From: Luteimonas sp. J29
GTDB taxonomy: Bacteria > Pseudomonadota > Gammaproteobacteria > Xanthomonadales > Xanthomonadaceae
Direction: 5' to 3'
Assembly (NCBI RefSeq): GCF_000472505.1
Contig: NZ_KI421429.1
Location: forward strand, 73,871 to 137,870
Length of the DNA stretch: 64,000 nucleotides
The notes beneath the pieces were generated by a model. That model was not told where the DNA came from and ran no database searches. It saw only the letters and a list, made by a program, of their open reading frames with translations. A program made the translations under genes and the position numbers. Shown here piece by piece: positions 48,619 through 57,920 of the stretch (position 1 is its first letter; every line of letters begins with the position of its first letter).

Positions 48619-50829
48619 TCAGTCCCGAGGCTGGTGCAGCGGCTCCATCGCGCGGAAGCGGCGGCTGTACTCGTCGGTCAGGCTCCGCGCCTCGTTGTTG
48701 TTGCGCACGATGCGCGCGGTGATCAGGACGATGGTCTCGCTGCGCGAGCTCTGGTTGCGCTGGCTGCCGAACAGGGCGCCCAGCACCGGGATCCGGCTCA
48801 GCCCGGGGATGCCGCCGCTGCCGCGCTCGACGCCGTCGCTGATCAGGCCGGCGAGCATCACCGTGTCGCCGTCCTGCGCCGCCGCCTCGGTCCTGAGCCG
48901 GCGGGTGGAGATGATGAAGTTGCCGTTGTTGTCCGGCTGGCCGGTCGGGGCGCTGATTTCCTGCACGATGTCGAGGAAGATCGTGCCGTCCTGGGTGACG
49001 CGCGGCCGCACCTTGAGGATCGTGCCCGTCTCCAGGTACTGGACCGAGGTCAGGCTGCTGTCGCTGCCGAGGATCGGGTTCACCGACACGGTGGACACCG
49101 GGATCCGGTCGCCGACATTGAACTCGGCCTCGGCGTTGTTGCGCACGAAGACCGACGGGGTGGACAGCAGGCGCACGTCCGAGACCCGGTCCAGGGCGCT
49201 GATGATCGCGGCGGCGTCGTTCTTGAACAGGGTCCAGGAGGCGCCGTTGCTGCCGGTAACGCTGCCGCCGAACGTGCTCCAGCTGCGCGGCAGCGAGGGA
49301 TTGACCGCGAGGTCCAGGCTCGGCAGGCCGGGCACGCCGGAGGCGCCGTTCTCGATGAACCACTGCACGCCGTAGGCCAGCTCGCCGGTGAGCTGCACCT
49401 GCGCCACCTGGGCCTCGATGTGGACCTGCAGCGGCATCACGTCCAGGCGCTCGATCACCTCGCGGATCGACTTCCACGCCGTGGGCGTGGTGCGCACCAG
49501 CAGGGCATTGGTCTCGTCCAGCGCCGACACGCCGACCTGGTTGCCCTCGACCTCGAGCGTGACCGCGCTGGGGCCACCGCCGTCCTGGCCCAGCGACATC
49601 GAGCCGCTGCCGAAGCCGCCGTTGCCGCTGCCGCTGCCGCTGCCCGGCGCGCCGCCCTGGTCGAACCCGCCGCCCCCTCGCCCGCCGCCGTCGAACTGGC
49701 CGCCCAGTCCGCCGAGGGTCGACGGGGTCGTCCCCGGCATCAGCGACGGGCCGCCGTCGCCGCCGCCCGAACGCGCGCCGCGGCCGCCGAACACCTCGGC
49801 CAGCCGCTCGGCCAGGTCGCGGGCGCGGATGTACTTGAGTTCGTACGAATACAGCCGCATGCCCGCGCCGGCGCTGTCGATGCGGTCGAGCCAGTCCTGG
49901 ATCTCGTCGAGGTACTCCGGCTGCGGCGTGATCACCAGCACCGCATTGGCGCCTTCCAGCGGCATGAAGCGGAACATGCCCGCGACAGGCGACTTGCTCT
50001 GCTCGCCGAACACCTTCTCCAGGTCCGCCACCACGCGCGTGGCCTTGCCGGCCTGGAGCGGGAATACGCCCACCGACATGCCCGAGAGCCAGTCGACGTC
50101 GAAGATCTCGATGGTGCGCAGGTAATTCTCCAGCTCCACCCGCGAACCGGAGACGGTGATCGTGTTGCGTCCGTTGTCGACCGCGACGATGGCGTCTGGC
50201 CGGGCGTAGGGCTTGAGCACCTTCTCCATTTCGCTGGCGGAGATGTAGCGCAGCGGCACCACCCGCACCTCGAAGCCGCGCGCCGCGGCGGCGCTGCCCG
50301 AGCGCGGCGCCACGGCGCCGGTGGCCAGCGCGGAGTCGGCGGGCACGATCTGGTACATGCCGCCGCTGTAGACCATGCGCGCGTTGTTGTCGGCCAGCGC
50401 GCGCTCGAGCAGCACGTAGGCCTGCGCCGGGCTGACCGTGCGCGGCGTGGCCAGCGTGACCGTGCCCTGCACGCCCGGGGCGATGGTGTAGTTCTGGCCG
50501 AGCATGTCGCCGAGGATCGCCTTGACCACCGCATGCAGCGGCTCGCCCTCGAAGTTGAACGAGGCTTCGCCGGTGCTGCCGCCGAGGTTGGGCGGCGTCG
50601 AGGCCGCGGCGCGCTGGTTGATCACCTGCCCGGTGCCCCGCCGGATCTGCGCCCGCGGTCCGGCGTCCTCGGCGGGCAACGCCTCGGTCTCGATCCCGGC
50701 GGCGCCGTCCGGCGCGGCCGGGCGCTGCGGCGCGCGCGACAGCGTCGGCGGGGGCATCGAGGCGCAGGCGGCGAGCAGCGCGGCCAGGAAGGCCGCGATC
50801 GCGTGACGGCAGGAGCTTCGCAGGGTCAT
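48619..50829 (-). CDS. gspD: Type II secretion secretin GspD (XpsD)
   Basis: The outer-membrane channel of the T2SS. It has 736 residues; the signal peptide ends with a lipobox (ALLAAC, C22, Ala at +2), so the protein is a lipoprotein that may pilot itself to the outer membrane. N0-N3 domains follow (for example VKAILGDMLGQNYTIAPGVQ and VVPLRYISASEMEKVLKPYA). A Gly/Ser-rich linker lies at about 350-413. The secretin domain includes VHIEAQVAQVQLTGELAYGV, SDVRLLSTPSVFVRNNAEA and RIPVLGALFGSQRNQSSRSE. No C-terminal S domain for a separate pilotin is present. The ATG at 50829 is preferred; a GTG two codons earlier is possible. It is the last secretion gene in the operon. Confidence 0.96.
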   Translation of the reverse strand: MTLRSSCRHAIAAFLAALLAACASMPPPTLSRAPQRPAAPDGAAGIETEALPAEDAGPRAQIRRGTGQVINQRAAASTPPNLGGSTGEASFNFEGEPLHAVVKAILGDMLGQNYTIAPGVQGTVTLATPRTVSPAQAYVLLERALADNNARMVYSGGMYQIVPADSALATGAVAPRSGSAAAARGFEVRVVPLRYISASEMEKVLKPYARPDAIVAVDNGRNTITVSGSRVELENYLRTIEIFDVDWLSGMSVGVFPLQAGKATRVVADLEKVFGEQSKSPVAGMFRFMPLEGANAVLVITPQPEYLDEIQDWLDRIDSAGAGMRLYSYELKYIRARDLAERLAEVFGGRGARSGGGDGGPSLMPGTTPSTLGGLGGQFDGGGRGGGGFDQGGAPGSGSGSGNGGFGSGSMSLGQDGGGPSAVTLEVEGNQVGVSALDETNALLVRTTPTAWKSIREVIERLDVMPLQVHIEAQVAQVQLTGELAYGVQWFIENGASGVPGLPSLDLAVNPSLPRSWSTFGGSVTGSNGASWTLFKNDAAAIISALDRVSDVRLLSTPSVFVRNNAEAEFNVGDRIPVSTVSVNPILGSDSSLTSVQYLETGTILKVRPRVTQDGTIFLDIVQEISAPTGQPDNNGNFIISTRRLRTEAAAQDGDTVMLAGLISDGVERGSGGIPGLSRIPVLGALFGSQRNQSSRSETIVLITARIVRNNNEARSLTDEYSRRFRAMEPLHQPRD

Positions 50830-50838
50830 CGGCACAGT

Positions 50839-51657
50839 CTAGTTGGTGTTCGGGTCGGCGCGCGGGGGGCGCCGCGTGGCCATCTCGTCCGCCCGCAGGC
50901 GGGCGCGGCGTTCCTCGATCCGGCGCCGGATCATCTCCACCTGCTCCTGCTCCGCCTGCCGCTGGGCAGCGGCATCGGGCGCGTCGGCCACCAGCGGCTC
51001 GGCGGCCGCCCCGGTCGGCTCGGCCCGGGCCGCGGGCGCCGGGCGGCCGTCCGGCGGCGCCGCGGTCGCCGGCGGCGACGGCGACGGCGACGGCGAGGGT
51101 CCCGCCGCCGAGGCCGTCGCGTCGCGCGGGGCGAACGGGGTCGGCGCCTCTCCGCCCATGCCGTCGAACACGCGCAGTTCGAGGGTGCGCTCGCCCTCGG
51201 GTCCGGCGAACACCGCGCGGCGCGCTTCCACCGACTGCAGCACCCAGCCCGGCGCGCCCTCGGGGGCGCTGCCCTGGCGCACGCGCACCGGTTCGCCGCC
51301 TTCGGCCGGCTGCAGGATCACCAGCTGCACCTGCGGGGTGCGCAGCACGCTGGTGAGCACGTAGTCGAAACCGCCGCCTGCGCCCGGCTCCGCCGTCGGG
51401 TCGATCACGAACGGCTGCGGCCGCCGGTTGTCGGTAAACAGCGGGCGCGCGGCGACGTCGCCGTATTGCGGCAGCGGACCCAGCCGCTCGGGCGCGGGCG
51501 CGCCCAGCGCCGGCAGCGGCTGCACCAGCGACGGGTCTTCCTCGAGGCGGTCGATGCTGCCGCCCATGCCGAACATCGCCAGGATCCACACGCACACCGC
51601 CCAGCCGGCGATCGCGGCGGACAGCCAGGTGCGCGCGCCGGCGTCCTCAGCGCGCAC
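50839..51657 (-). CDS. gspN: Type II secretion protein GspN/XpsN (GspC-like)
   Basis: A 272-residue inner-membrane protein that takes the GspC role in Xanthomonad systems, linking the inner platform to the secretin. It has one membrane helix (about 12-32). A homology region with RPLFTDNRRPQPF and DYVLTSVLRTPQVQLVILQ is followed by a Pro/Ser-rich linker, including repeated SPSP. A C-terminal charged coiled coil (about 220-262, EQEQVEMIRRRIEERRARL) replaces the PDZ domain of classical GspC. It starts at a GTG (51657), overlapping gspM by 11 bases, and ends 9 bases before gspD. Confidence 0.82.
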   Translation of the reverse strand: MRAEDAGARTWLSAAIAGWAVCVWILAMFGMGGSIDRLEEDPSLVQPLPALGAPAPERLGPLPQYGDVAARPLFTDNRRPQPFVIDPTAEPGAGGGFDYVLTSVLRTPQVQLVILQPAEGGEPVRVRQGSAPEGAPGWVLQSVEARRAVFAGPEGERTLELRVFDGMGGEAPTPFAPRDATASAAGPSPSPSPSPPATAAPPDGRPAPAARAEPTGAAAEPLVADAPDAAAQRQAEQEQVEMIRRRIEERRARLRADEMATRRPPRADPNTN

Positions 51658-52258
51658 CGGCCACCCCCGTGGCGGAAGGCTGCAGGTAGCCGGTCAGGTC
51701 GAAGCTCGCGTCCACGCCGCCGCCGCTGCCGCCGCCGCCACTGAACTGGTAGCGCTGGGCGAGGATGTTGAGGTTGTCGACGAACAGGCGCGGAGAGCCG
51801 CTTTCCAGCGAGTGCAGTACCGCGGCCAGCTCGGCGTTGCCGCAGGTCAGGCGCACCTGCACGGTGGCGCGCGGGAAGCGCTCCTGGCGCACTTCGTTGA
51901 TCGGCTGGCGGTTGCTGATCGCGCAGCTGCGGTTGCCGGGACTGGCCTGGGCCACCGCCTGTTCGAGCCGCTGCACCAGGGCCGAGGTGGCCAGCTGCAG
52001 GTTGGCCTCGGCCATGAAGCCGGGGGTGCCGGCCATGGCCTCGCGCGCGGCCTCGAGCCGGCTCGCGACCTCCGGCGCCTGGGCCAGCTCCATGCGCGCG
52101 CGCAGGTCGCGCTCGCGCAGGGTCTCGATGCGCGCGCCGGTCTCGAGCATCGGCACCGTCCACCACGGATGGACCAGCACCAGGTAGGCGAGCACGAGCA
52201 TGCCGGCGAGGATCGCCAGCGCCAGCCAGCGGTCGCGCCTAGTCGGCTGCGGCTGCAT
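51647..52258 (-). CDS. gspM: Type II secretion protein GspM
   Basis: A 203-residue bitopic protein of the inner-membrane platform that partners GspL. It has a short basic tail, a membrane helix (about 11-30, LALAILAGMLVLAYLVLVHP), a periplasmic coiled coil (about 38-75), then a ferredoxin-like C-terminal domain ending in a Gly/Ser-rich loop. It overlaps gspL by 20 bases and gspN by 11, so it is tightly packed. Identified by topology and position plus the weak GspM pattern. Confidence 0.88.
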   Translation of the reverse strand: MQPQPTRRDRWLALAILAGMLVLAYLVLVHPWWTVPMLETGARIETLRERDLRARMELAQAPEVASRLEAAREAMAGTPGFMAEANLQLATSALVQRLEQAVAQASPGNRSCAISNRQPINEVRQERFPRATVQVRLTCGNAELAAVLHSLESGSPRLFVDNLNILAQRYQFSGGGGSGGGVDASFDLTGYLQPSATGVAGAR

Positions 52259-53432
52259 CGCCGGCCTCCCCGGCCGTCGCGGCCGCCGGCACGCCGGCCT
52301 GGCCCCTGGCGACGGTGGCGGTCAGGGTGAAACGGTCCATGCGGCTGCGCGGATCGGGCTGCAGCGCGCCGGCCAGCGCCGGTGCGGTCCACAGGGTCGA
52401 TCCCTGCAGCCGGCCCACCAGCGAGGAGGCCTCGCTGCTCAGGCCGATCAGCAGGATGCGGTCGCCTTCGATCGACAGCTTCTCCAGGTAGGTGCCGTCG
52501 GGCAGGCGCCGCGCCAGCTCGTCCATCAGCTCGACCATGGTCGGCGTGCCGGCGCGCGCGGACTGCAGGAACGCGCCGCCTTCGACGAGGTCGAGCAGGC
52601 GGCGCTTCTCCAGCGACGCGGCCCGCGCCTGGCGCACGGACTCCTCCACCTGCTGCTCGAACAACTCGGCCGCCGCCTGGCGGTTGGCCAGCATCTGCCA
52701 CATGCCCGCGAACAGCGCCAGCGCCGCGACCAGCAGCATCACCGCGTTGCGCCTCCGCCACGGATCCTCGCGCCGGAGGCGACGGGCGTCGCCCAGCAGG
52801 TTCAGGCCGAGCGGCGCACCGTCGGCATCCGCCGCGTCGACGCCCGCGAGCGTCGGCGCCAGCGGGCCCAATGCCGCGAGCGCGGCGTCGAGCGTGGCGC
52901 GCGGCACCACCACCAGTTCGACGTCGAGCTGGCCGTCGCCGCGGGTGCCGAGCACGCGCGCGTCGTACTGGGCCTCGTCGGCGGCGAAGGGCGTCTGGCG
53001 GTCGATCTCGAAGCCGAGCACTTCGCGCAGGCGCTCGCCGGCCGCCGCCGGCAGGGTCAGCCGCCGCCGCAATACCGACCGCGCCGGCAGCACCAGCCAG
53101 CGCGGCACGTCCACGGCGCGCGGCGACAGCAACAGGGCGAAGGGATCGGCGCCCTGGTCGGGCAGCCCGTCCAGCGGCACGCTGTCCAGCGCCCGCATGC
53201 CGTCGCCGCGCCACAGCGCCAGCTCGAGCCCGTCGCCGCGCACGCGCAGCAGCAGCCGCTGCGGTGACAGCCCGAACAGGTCGCGCATGCGCGACGGCAG
53301 CCAGCCCGCCAGCGCCGCGCCCCACCAGGCCAGGAAGCGGCGCAGGCGCGGTCGCAGGGTGCCGTCGATGCGGTGCAGCCCGGCGCGCAGTCCGCCGGGG
53401 GCCGCCTCGGATTGTTCGACCACGGCGCTCAT
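52239..53432 (-). CDS. gspL: Type II secretion protein GspL
   Basis: Anchors the ATPase GspE to the membrane. It has 397 residues: an N-terminal cytoplasmic actin-like domain (about 55-220) with [20 protein letters not shown] and [19 protein letters not shown], one membrane helix (229-247) and a periplasmic PilN-like domain (about 250-390). The first 50 residues, with [18 protein letters not shown], extend beyond the usual start of the fold, as in other Xanthomonad XpsL proteins. The ATG at 53432 overlaps the gspK stop in ATGA. Confidence 0.92.
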   Translation of the reverse strand: MSAVVEQSEAAPGGLRAGLHRIDGTLRPRLRRFLAWWGAALAGWLPSRMRDLFGLSPQRLLLRVRGDGLELALWRGDGMRALDSVPLDGLPDQGADPFALLLSPRAVDVPRWLVLPARSVLRRRLTLPAAAGERLREVLGFEIDRQTPFAADEAQYDARVLGTRGDGQLDVELVVVPRATLDAALAALGPLAPTLAGVDAADADGAPLGLNLLGDARRLRREDPWRRRNAVMLLVAALALFAGMWQMLANRQAAAELFEQQVEESVRQARAASLEKRRLLDLVEGGAFLQSARAGTPTMVELMDELARRLPDGTYLEKLSIEGDRILLIGLSSEASSLVGRLQGSTLWTAPALAGALQPDPRSRMDRFTLTATVARGQAGVPAAATAGEAGDAAAAD

Positions 53433-54292
53433 CGCGGCAACGCGCCTTCCTCCCATTTCAAGACGGTGAACGCCGACCCCGGCACTCCACTGGGACCGAG
53501 ACGGACCACGGCGCGCAGGGCGGCCTGGCGGCCGTCCCTGAGCCGCGCCCGGCTCTCGATACTATACGTGCCGCTGCCGGTGCCCACGAACGCGGGGTCG
53601 CCGGGCGCCGGCGGGCGTTCACGCCCGGCCAGCACCGGTTCCGGATCCACGCCCATGGCCTGGAGCACCGGCCCGGCGGCGAAGCGCGTATCGGGGATCG
53701 GCAGCCCGCTGTACACGGTCAGGTGCGGGGCCAGGGCCGCGAACAGGCCCGGGGTCATGCCCAGCACCTGTTCGACCTCGGCGACGGTCTCGAACGGCGC
53801 GTCCTTCGCCCCCCACGCCAGCCCCGCCGCCGCGTACTGCGGGTCCTCGGCGCCGCCCTGCGGCTGGGTGAGATCGTCGCCGTCGCGCCAGTCCACGATC
53901 GCCGCGGCCAGCGCGTCGGCGCGCCCGCGTTCCACGCCCAGCACCTGCATCAACGCCGACAGCGAGGCCGGCTCGGCGGCGTTGAGGTCGAGCTTGCCGG
54001 ACTCGTCGACGATGCGGACCTCCACGTCCGCGCCACCGAACCGCCACGCGTAGCGGCGGCCGTCCGGCAACCACTGCCGGCGCGGTTCGGGGTGCGAGAC
54101 CCGCGTGACCGCGTAGTCGAGTCCGGCCCGCGCCGCCTGCCCGGCCACGAGCGACGCATCCAGCGTGCGCCCCTGCAGGTATTCGGTCTGCGCGGTCATT
54201 GCGAACGCGCCGATCAGTGCCGCCATCAGCGCCACCAGCCACAGCACCAGGACCAGGGCCGCCCCGCGGCCGTGCGCGCGCAGCCGGCTCAC
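53429..54292 (-). CDS. gspK: Type II secretion minor pseudopilin GspK
   Basis: The large minor pseudopilin expected at the tip of the pseudopilus. It has 287 residues. The short leader ends HGRG, and the mature protein starts [16 protein letters not shown]. As usual for GspK it has no glutamate at mature position 5. The alpha-domain insert includes [20 protein letters not shown] and [20 protein letters not shown], typical of the GspK helix-hairpin-helix-like domain. The start is a GTG at 54292 in a GTGA overlap with gspJ. Processed by PilD. Confidence 0.93.
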   Translation of the reverse strand: MSRLRAHGRGAALVLVLWLVALMAALIGAFAMTAQTEYLQGRTLDASLVAGQAARAGLDYAVTRVSHPEPRRQWLPDGRRYAWRFGGADVEVRIVDESGKLDLNAAEPASLSALMQVLGVERGRADALAAAIVDWRDGDDLTQPQGGAEDPQYAAAGLAWGAKDAPFETVAEVEQVLGMTPGLFAALAPHLTVYSGLPIPDTRFAAGPVLQAMGVDPEPVLAGRERPPAPGDPAFVGTGSGTYSIESRARLRDGRQAALRAVVRLGPSGVPGSAFTVLKWEEGALPR

Positions 54293-54960
54293 CGCACCAT
54301 GCCTCCGCGCTGCGGAAGGGTCACCAGCAGCGGCGGCCAGGTGCCCCCGCTGCGGCTGGCCAGTTCCACCGACACCTGTACCGGCAGCATCTCGACCTCT
54401 TCCCAGCGGTCGGTCCACTCGCCCAGGCGCCCGTCCTCGCCGATGCCGCGGTAGCGGAAGCGCGCGCCGCGCAGGTCGGGCACCAGCACCTCCGGCGCGC
54501 GCGCATCGCGCGCGTCGACCGTCTCGCCGGCCAGCACCATCGCGAACGACACCACCAGCGTCTGGTCGCGCCCGGCGTCGCGCACGCGGATCTCGTGCAG
54601 GTGCGGGCCGCCGCGGCCCAGGTAGTCGGGCAGGTCGGCGACGAAGCGGATGCGGTCGGGCTCGCCATGGAAGCGCAGGACGCGGCCGGTACCGGGATCG
54701 GTCCCGAACGCGATCGGCGTGGCCGACGCCAGCCGCCGGCGCAGGAAGTTCCCCACCGCGCGCATGCGCTCGGTCCTGGCCGCGATCTGCTCGCCGCGAT
54801 CGACCGTCGCGGTCGCCGCGCGCAGCGTGGAGAAGCCCAGCGCGAGCCCCGCCGCGAGCAGGGTCATGGCGACCAGGATCTCGAGCAGGGTGAAGCCGCG
54901 CTGCGACGCGCGCGCCGTCGCGGCGGGAACGACGCCGGCGCCACGGCTGATGCCAGTCAC
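54289..54960 (-). CDS. gspJ: Type II secretion minor pseudopilin GspJ
   Basis: Forms the pseudopilus tip with GspI and GspK. From the GTG at 54960 it has 223 residues. The prepilin site is [20 protein letters not shown] (cleavage after G22), and the body has [17 protein letters not shown] and [15 protein letters not shown]. The start is uncertain: this GTG leaves a 122-base gap after gspI, whereas an in-frame ATG at 55083 overlaps the gspI stop (TGATG) and would give a 63-residue Arg-rich leader, in keeping with the long leaders of GspG, H and I. Confidence 0.9.
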   Translation of the reverse strand: MTGISRGAGVVPAATARASQRGFTLLEILVAMTLLAAGLALGFSTLRAATATVDRGEQIAARTERMRAVGNFLRRRLASATPIAFGTDPGTGRVLRFHGEPDRIRFVADLPDYLGRGGPHLHEIRVRDAGRDQTLVVSFAMVLAGETVDARDARAPEVLVPDLRGARFRYRGIGEDGRLGEWTDRWEEVEMLPVQVSVELASRSGGTWPPLLVTLPQRGGMVR

Positions 54961-55082
54961 GGGCCCGCGACCGGCGTCATGCGGCTGCGCGGATCGCTTC
55001 GTCGAAACGGACACGCGATCGACGCCCCTCGCACGCCTGCGCTCCCCTCCAGGGGGCCTGGGTGGCCCGCGCCGCGAACGCA

Positions 55083-55619
55083 TCACCCCGACCCCCACGC
55101 CGCATCCGGCTGCACCAGGCGCAGCGTCTCCAGCCGCAGCCGCTCGCGCGGCCCGCCCTCGCCCCACTGCACCTGCAGCACCAGGTGCATCAGCCGCGGG
55201 CCGAACGGATCCACCGGCTCGTCGGGCAGCCGGGCCGGATCGACGTACGGTTCGACCTGGAGCACCCAGCGGTAGCGGCCGTCCTCGAACCCGCCTTCGC
55301 GCAGCCCCGGTTCGAGCGGCTCGCCCACGCCGACCACGTCGAGCAGCGACCGCGCGTGCAGCGCCGCGCGCGCACTGTCGGCCGCCCAGCGCACCTGGCG
55401 GACGCCGCCCGAGAGCGTGCCCAGCAGCAGCACCAGCGCCACGCCGAGCACCGCGAACGCGACCATGATCTCCAGCAGGGTGTAGCCGCGCTGGCGCCTG
55501 CCGCGCGCGATCGGCCGCGCCGTCTGCGCGCCGCCGCCGGGGGTCCCGCGCGGCACCCGCCGCCGCCCTTGCCGCAGTCCGGCGCACGCGGCGTGGCGCC
55601 GGTGCCGGCCGCCGCTCAT
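55083..55619 (-). CDS. gspI: Type II secretion minor pseudopilin GspI
   Basis: It has 178 residues. The prepilin site RRQRG|YTLLEIMVAFAVLGVAL has glutamate at mature position 5. The body (LDVVGVGEPLEPG, YRWVLQVEPY) resembles GspI and initiates the tip complex with GspJ/K. The ATG at 55619 overlaps gspH in ATGA. The leader before the cleavage glycine is 45 residues long, rich in Arg, Gly and His, far longer than the 5-10 residues of most GspI proteins. Confidence 0.9.
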   Translation of the reverse strand: MSGGRHRRHAACAGLRQGRRRVPRGTPGGGAQTARPIARGRRQRGYTLLEIMVAFAVLGVALVLLLGTLSGGVRQVRWAADSARAALHARSLLDVVGVGEPLEPGLREGGFEDGRYRWVLQVEPYVDPARLPDEPVDPFGPRLMHLVLQVQWGEGGPRERLRLETLRLVQPDAAWGSG

Positions 55620-56137
55620 CGCTCCGCTCCGCCGCGGCGCAGGGTCACCTCGCCGGTGATCCAGGCCACGTCCACGTTCCACACCGCGTCGCGCAGGCCG
55701 AGCTGCACGCGCCCGCCGGTGGAGGCGCCGTCCTCGAAGAACACGATCGCGCCCACGCCTTCGGCCGGCTGCACCTCGCGCGCACCGGTGAAACGGATCT
55801 GCAGCCTGCCCGGGAGCTCCCCGGCGCGACCGTTCGCGCCCTGCCATGTGCGCGCGACCGGATCGATGGTGAAACGTTGCGGGACGCCCGTGGCGATGGC
55901 GTGCGCGCGGGCGAAGCGCAGCTGTTCGGCGATCTCCCTGGCGCCGCTGCGCAGCGACATCCGCTCGAAGCCGCCGGTGAGCACGCCGGCGGCGAGCAGG
56001 CCGGTGGCGGCGATGAGCGCCATCACCAGCAGCAGTTCCAGCAGCGAGAAGCCCGGCTGGCGCCCGCGGCGGCACGGCCGCCGGTCTCCGCCGCCGCGGC
56101 CCGCATCCGGATGCTTCCGCCGCCGCGCCCGCGCCAC
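55616..56137 (-). CDS. gspH: Type II secretion minor pseudopilin GspH
   Basis: It has 173 residues. The prepilin site GRQPG|FSLLELLLVMALIAATG has glutamate at mature position 5. The body fits GspH: REIAEQLRFARAHAIATGVP and FTIDPVARTW, with a C-terminal beta sheet. The start is the GTG at 56137, 6 bases after the gspG stop, giving a 29-residue Arg-rich leader. It overlaps gspI by 4 bases. Confidence 0.9.
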   Translation of the reverse strand: MARARRRKHPDAGRGGGDRRPCRRGRQPGFSLLELLLVMALIAATGLLAAGVLTGGFERMSLRSGAREIAEQLRFARAHAIATGVPQRFTIDPVARTWQGANGRAGELPGRLQIRFTGAREVQPAEGVGAIVFFEDGASTGGRVQLGLRDAVWNVDVAWITGEVTLRRGGAER

Positions 56138-56143
56138 GACCGG

Positions 56144-56614
56144 CTACTGGTAGCGGATGTCCGCGTTGACGCTGGTGCCGCCCGGCTTGCGGTCGGCGCC
56201 GTAGCTCACGATCTCGAACGGACGGCCGTCGCCGGGCACGCGGTACTCGAACGGCGTGTTCCAGGGATCGCGCAGCTCCGCTTCCTTCGCGTAGGGGCCG
56301 AGCCAGCCGACCGCGCCGCCCGGTTCGACCACCAGCTGCTGGAGCGTGGCCGGGAGCGCGCCGGTATCCATCTCGAACTGCTGCACCTTCTCGGCCAGGG
56401 TCTGCACCTGGGCCTCGGCCAGGCGCACCCGCGCGCGGTCGCCGCCGCCGAGGATGCGGGTGGCGGCGAAGGCGACGATGCCCCCGATCAGCACCACCAC
56501 GAGGATGATCTCGATCAGCGAGAAGCCACGCTGCGAGGCGCGGCCGGCGCCGCGGCCGGCGCCGATGGAGCGCCGACGCCCGCCCGGTCGCGCCTTGAAT
56601 CTTCGATTACCCAT
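56144..56614 (-). CDS. gspG: Type II secretion major pseudopilin GspG
   Basis: The main subunit of the pseudopilus that pushes substrates through GspD. It has 156 residues. The prepilin site ASQRG|FSLIEIILVVVLIGGIVAF has glutamate at mature position 5, and the C-terminal fold has DPWNTPFEYRVPG, near the calcium site of the family. The ATG at 56614 gives a 30-residue Arg-rich leader, longer than the usual 6-10. It lies 44 bases after gspF, the largest gap between secretion genes besides gspI-gspJ. Confidence 0.95.
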   Translation of the reverse strand: MGNRRFKARPGGRRRSIGAGRGAGRASQRGFSLIEIILVVVLIGGIVAFAATRILGGGDRARVRLAEAQVQTLAEKVQQFEMDTGALPATLQQLVVEPGGAVGWLGPYAKEAELRDPWNTPFEYRVPGDGRPFEIVSYGADRKPGGTSVNADIRYQ

Positions 56615-56658
56615 GTCCGTTCCTCCACTCCATTGCGTGTCCACCGTGTCCGCGCGGT

Positions 56659-57876
56659 TCAGCCGATCACGCTGGTCAGGTCGTAGATCGGCACCAGCAC
56701 CGCGAGGATCACCACCATCACCACCACCGCCAGCACCATCGTCACCGCCGGCACCAGGGCCGCGATCATGCGGTCGAGCGCCTGGCCGGTCTCCTGCTCG
56801 AAGGTGTCGGCGGTCTTGAGCAGCATCGCGTCGAGCGCCCCGGACTCTTCGCCCACCTGCACCATCTGCAGCGCCAGTCGCGGGAAGCGCTTGCCCTTGC
56901 CCAGCGCGGTCGAGAGGCCGATGCCGTTCTTCACGTCCTCCGCCGCGGCTTCGACATCGGCGGCGAGCACCCGGTTCCCGACCACGGTGCGGCCGATGCC
57001 CAGCGCGGTCATCAGCGGCACGCCGTTGCGCAGCAGGGTTCCCAGGGTGCGCGCCAGGCGCGCCGTTTCCATCCGCGCGGCCAGGCCGCCCACCAGCTTG
57101 CGGCGCAGCACCCATCCATCGAAGCGGGTACGGAAGGCGGGATCGCGCAGGCGCCGGTCGAACCACCACAGCGCAAGCGCGGGCACCACCAGCAGCACGA
57201 TCCACCAGTCGCGCACGAACAGGCCGATCGCCAGCACGATCTTCGTGAACACGGGCAGCGGCGCGTCCAGGCTCTCGTACATGGCGGCGAACTGCGGCAC
57301 CACGTATCCGAGCAGGAACATCAGCGACAGCGCCACCATCACCACCAGGATCGCCGGATAGATCAGCGCGTTGACCACCCGTCCGCGCAGCAGGCGGCTG
57401 CGCTCGAGGTAGTCGGCCAGGCGCTGTAGGGTTTCCTCGAGGCTGCCGCCCGCCTCGCCCGCGCGGACCATGTTGATGTAGAGCCGAGAGAAGGTGTCGT
57501 GCTGGCGTTCGAGCGCGGTCGAGAGCGAGGCGCCGCCGCGCACCGCGTCGCGCACCTCGGCGATGGTGCGGCGGGCCGCCGGTTCCTCGGGCAGCTCCAG
57601 CAGGATCGTCAGCGCGCGGTCCAGCGGCTGGCCGGCGCCGAGCAGGGTCGCCAGCTGCTGGGTGAACTGGACCAGGCGCGCACCCGCGAACGGTTTCGGC
57701 CGCAGCAGCGACTTCCACGACGCCGCGCCGCCGCCCTCGCCCGCCGGGCGCGCCTCGATCGGCAGGTGTCCCTGCTCCTGGAGGCGCTGCGCGACCTCGC
57801 GCTCGCTGGCCGCCTCCATCCGGCCTTCGAGCGTCTCGCCGCGCGCGTTGAGCGCCTTGTAGCGATACAGGGGCAT
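56659..57876 (-). CDS. gspF: Type II secretion platform protein GspF
   Basis: The inner-membrane platform of the T2SS, homologous to PilC at 0.15-1.4 kb. It has 405 residues, starting MPLYRYKALNARGETLEGRM. Two GspF domains (about 65-190 and 270-395) are centred on TQQLATLLGAGQPLDRAL and ARTLGTLLRNGVPLMTAL. There are three membrane helices, the last ending VPIYDLTSVIG. It follows gspE by 44 bases. Confidence 0.97.
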   Translation of the reverse strand: MPLYRYKALNARGETLEGRMEAASEREVAQRLQEQGHLPIEARPAGEGGGAASWKSLLRPKPFAGARLVQFTQQLATLLGAGQPLDRALTILLELPEEPAARRTIAEVRDAVRGGASLSTALERQHDTFSRLYINMVRAGEAGGSLEETLQRLADYLERSRLLRGRVVNALIYPAILVVMVALSLMFLLGYVVPQFAAMYESLDAPLPVFTKIVLAIGLFVRDWWIVLLVVPALALWWFDRRLRDPAFRTRFDGWVLRRKLVGGLAARMETARLARTLGTLLRNGVPLMTALGIGRTVVGNRVLAADVEAAAEDVKNGIGLSTALGKGKRFPRLALQMVQVGEESGALDAMLLKTADTFEQETGQALDRMIAALVPAVTMVLAVVVMVVILAVLVPIYDLTSVIG

Positions 57877-57920
57877 GGTGCTCCGCTACCGCCCGCCCGC
57901 CTGGCTGCACGTGGCCGGAG

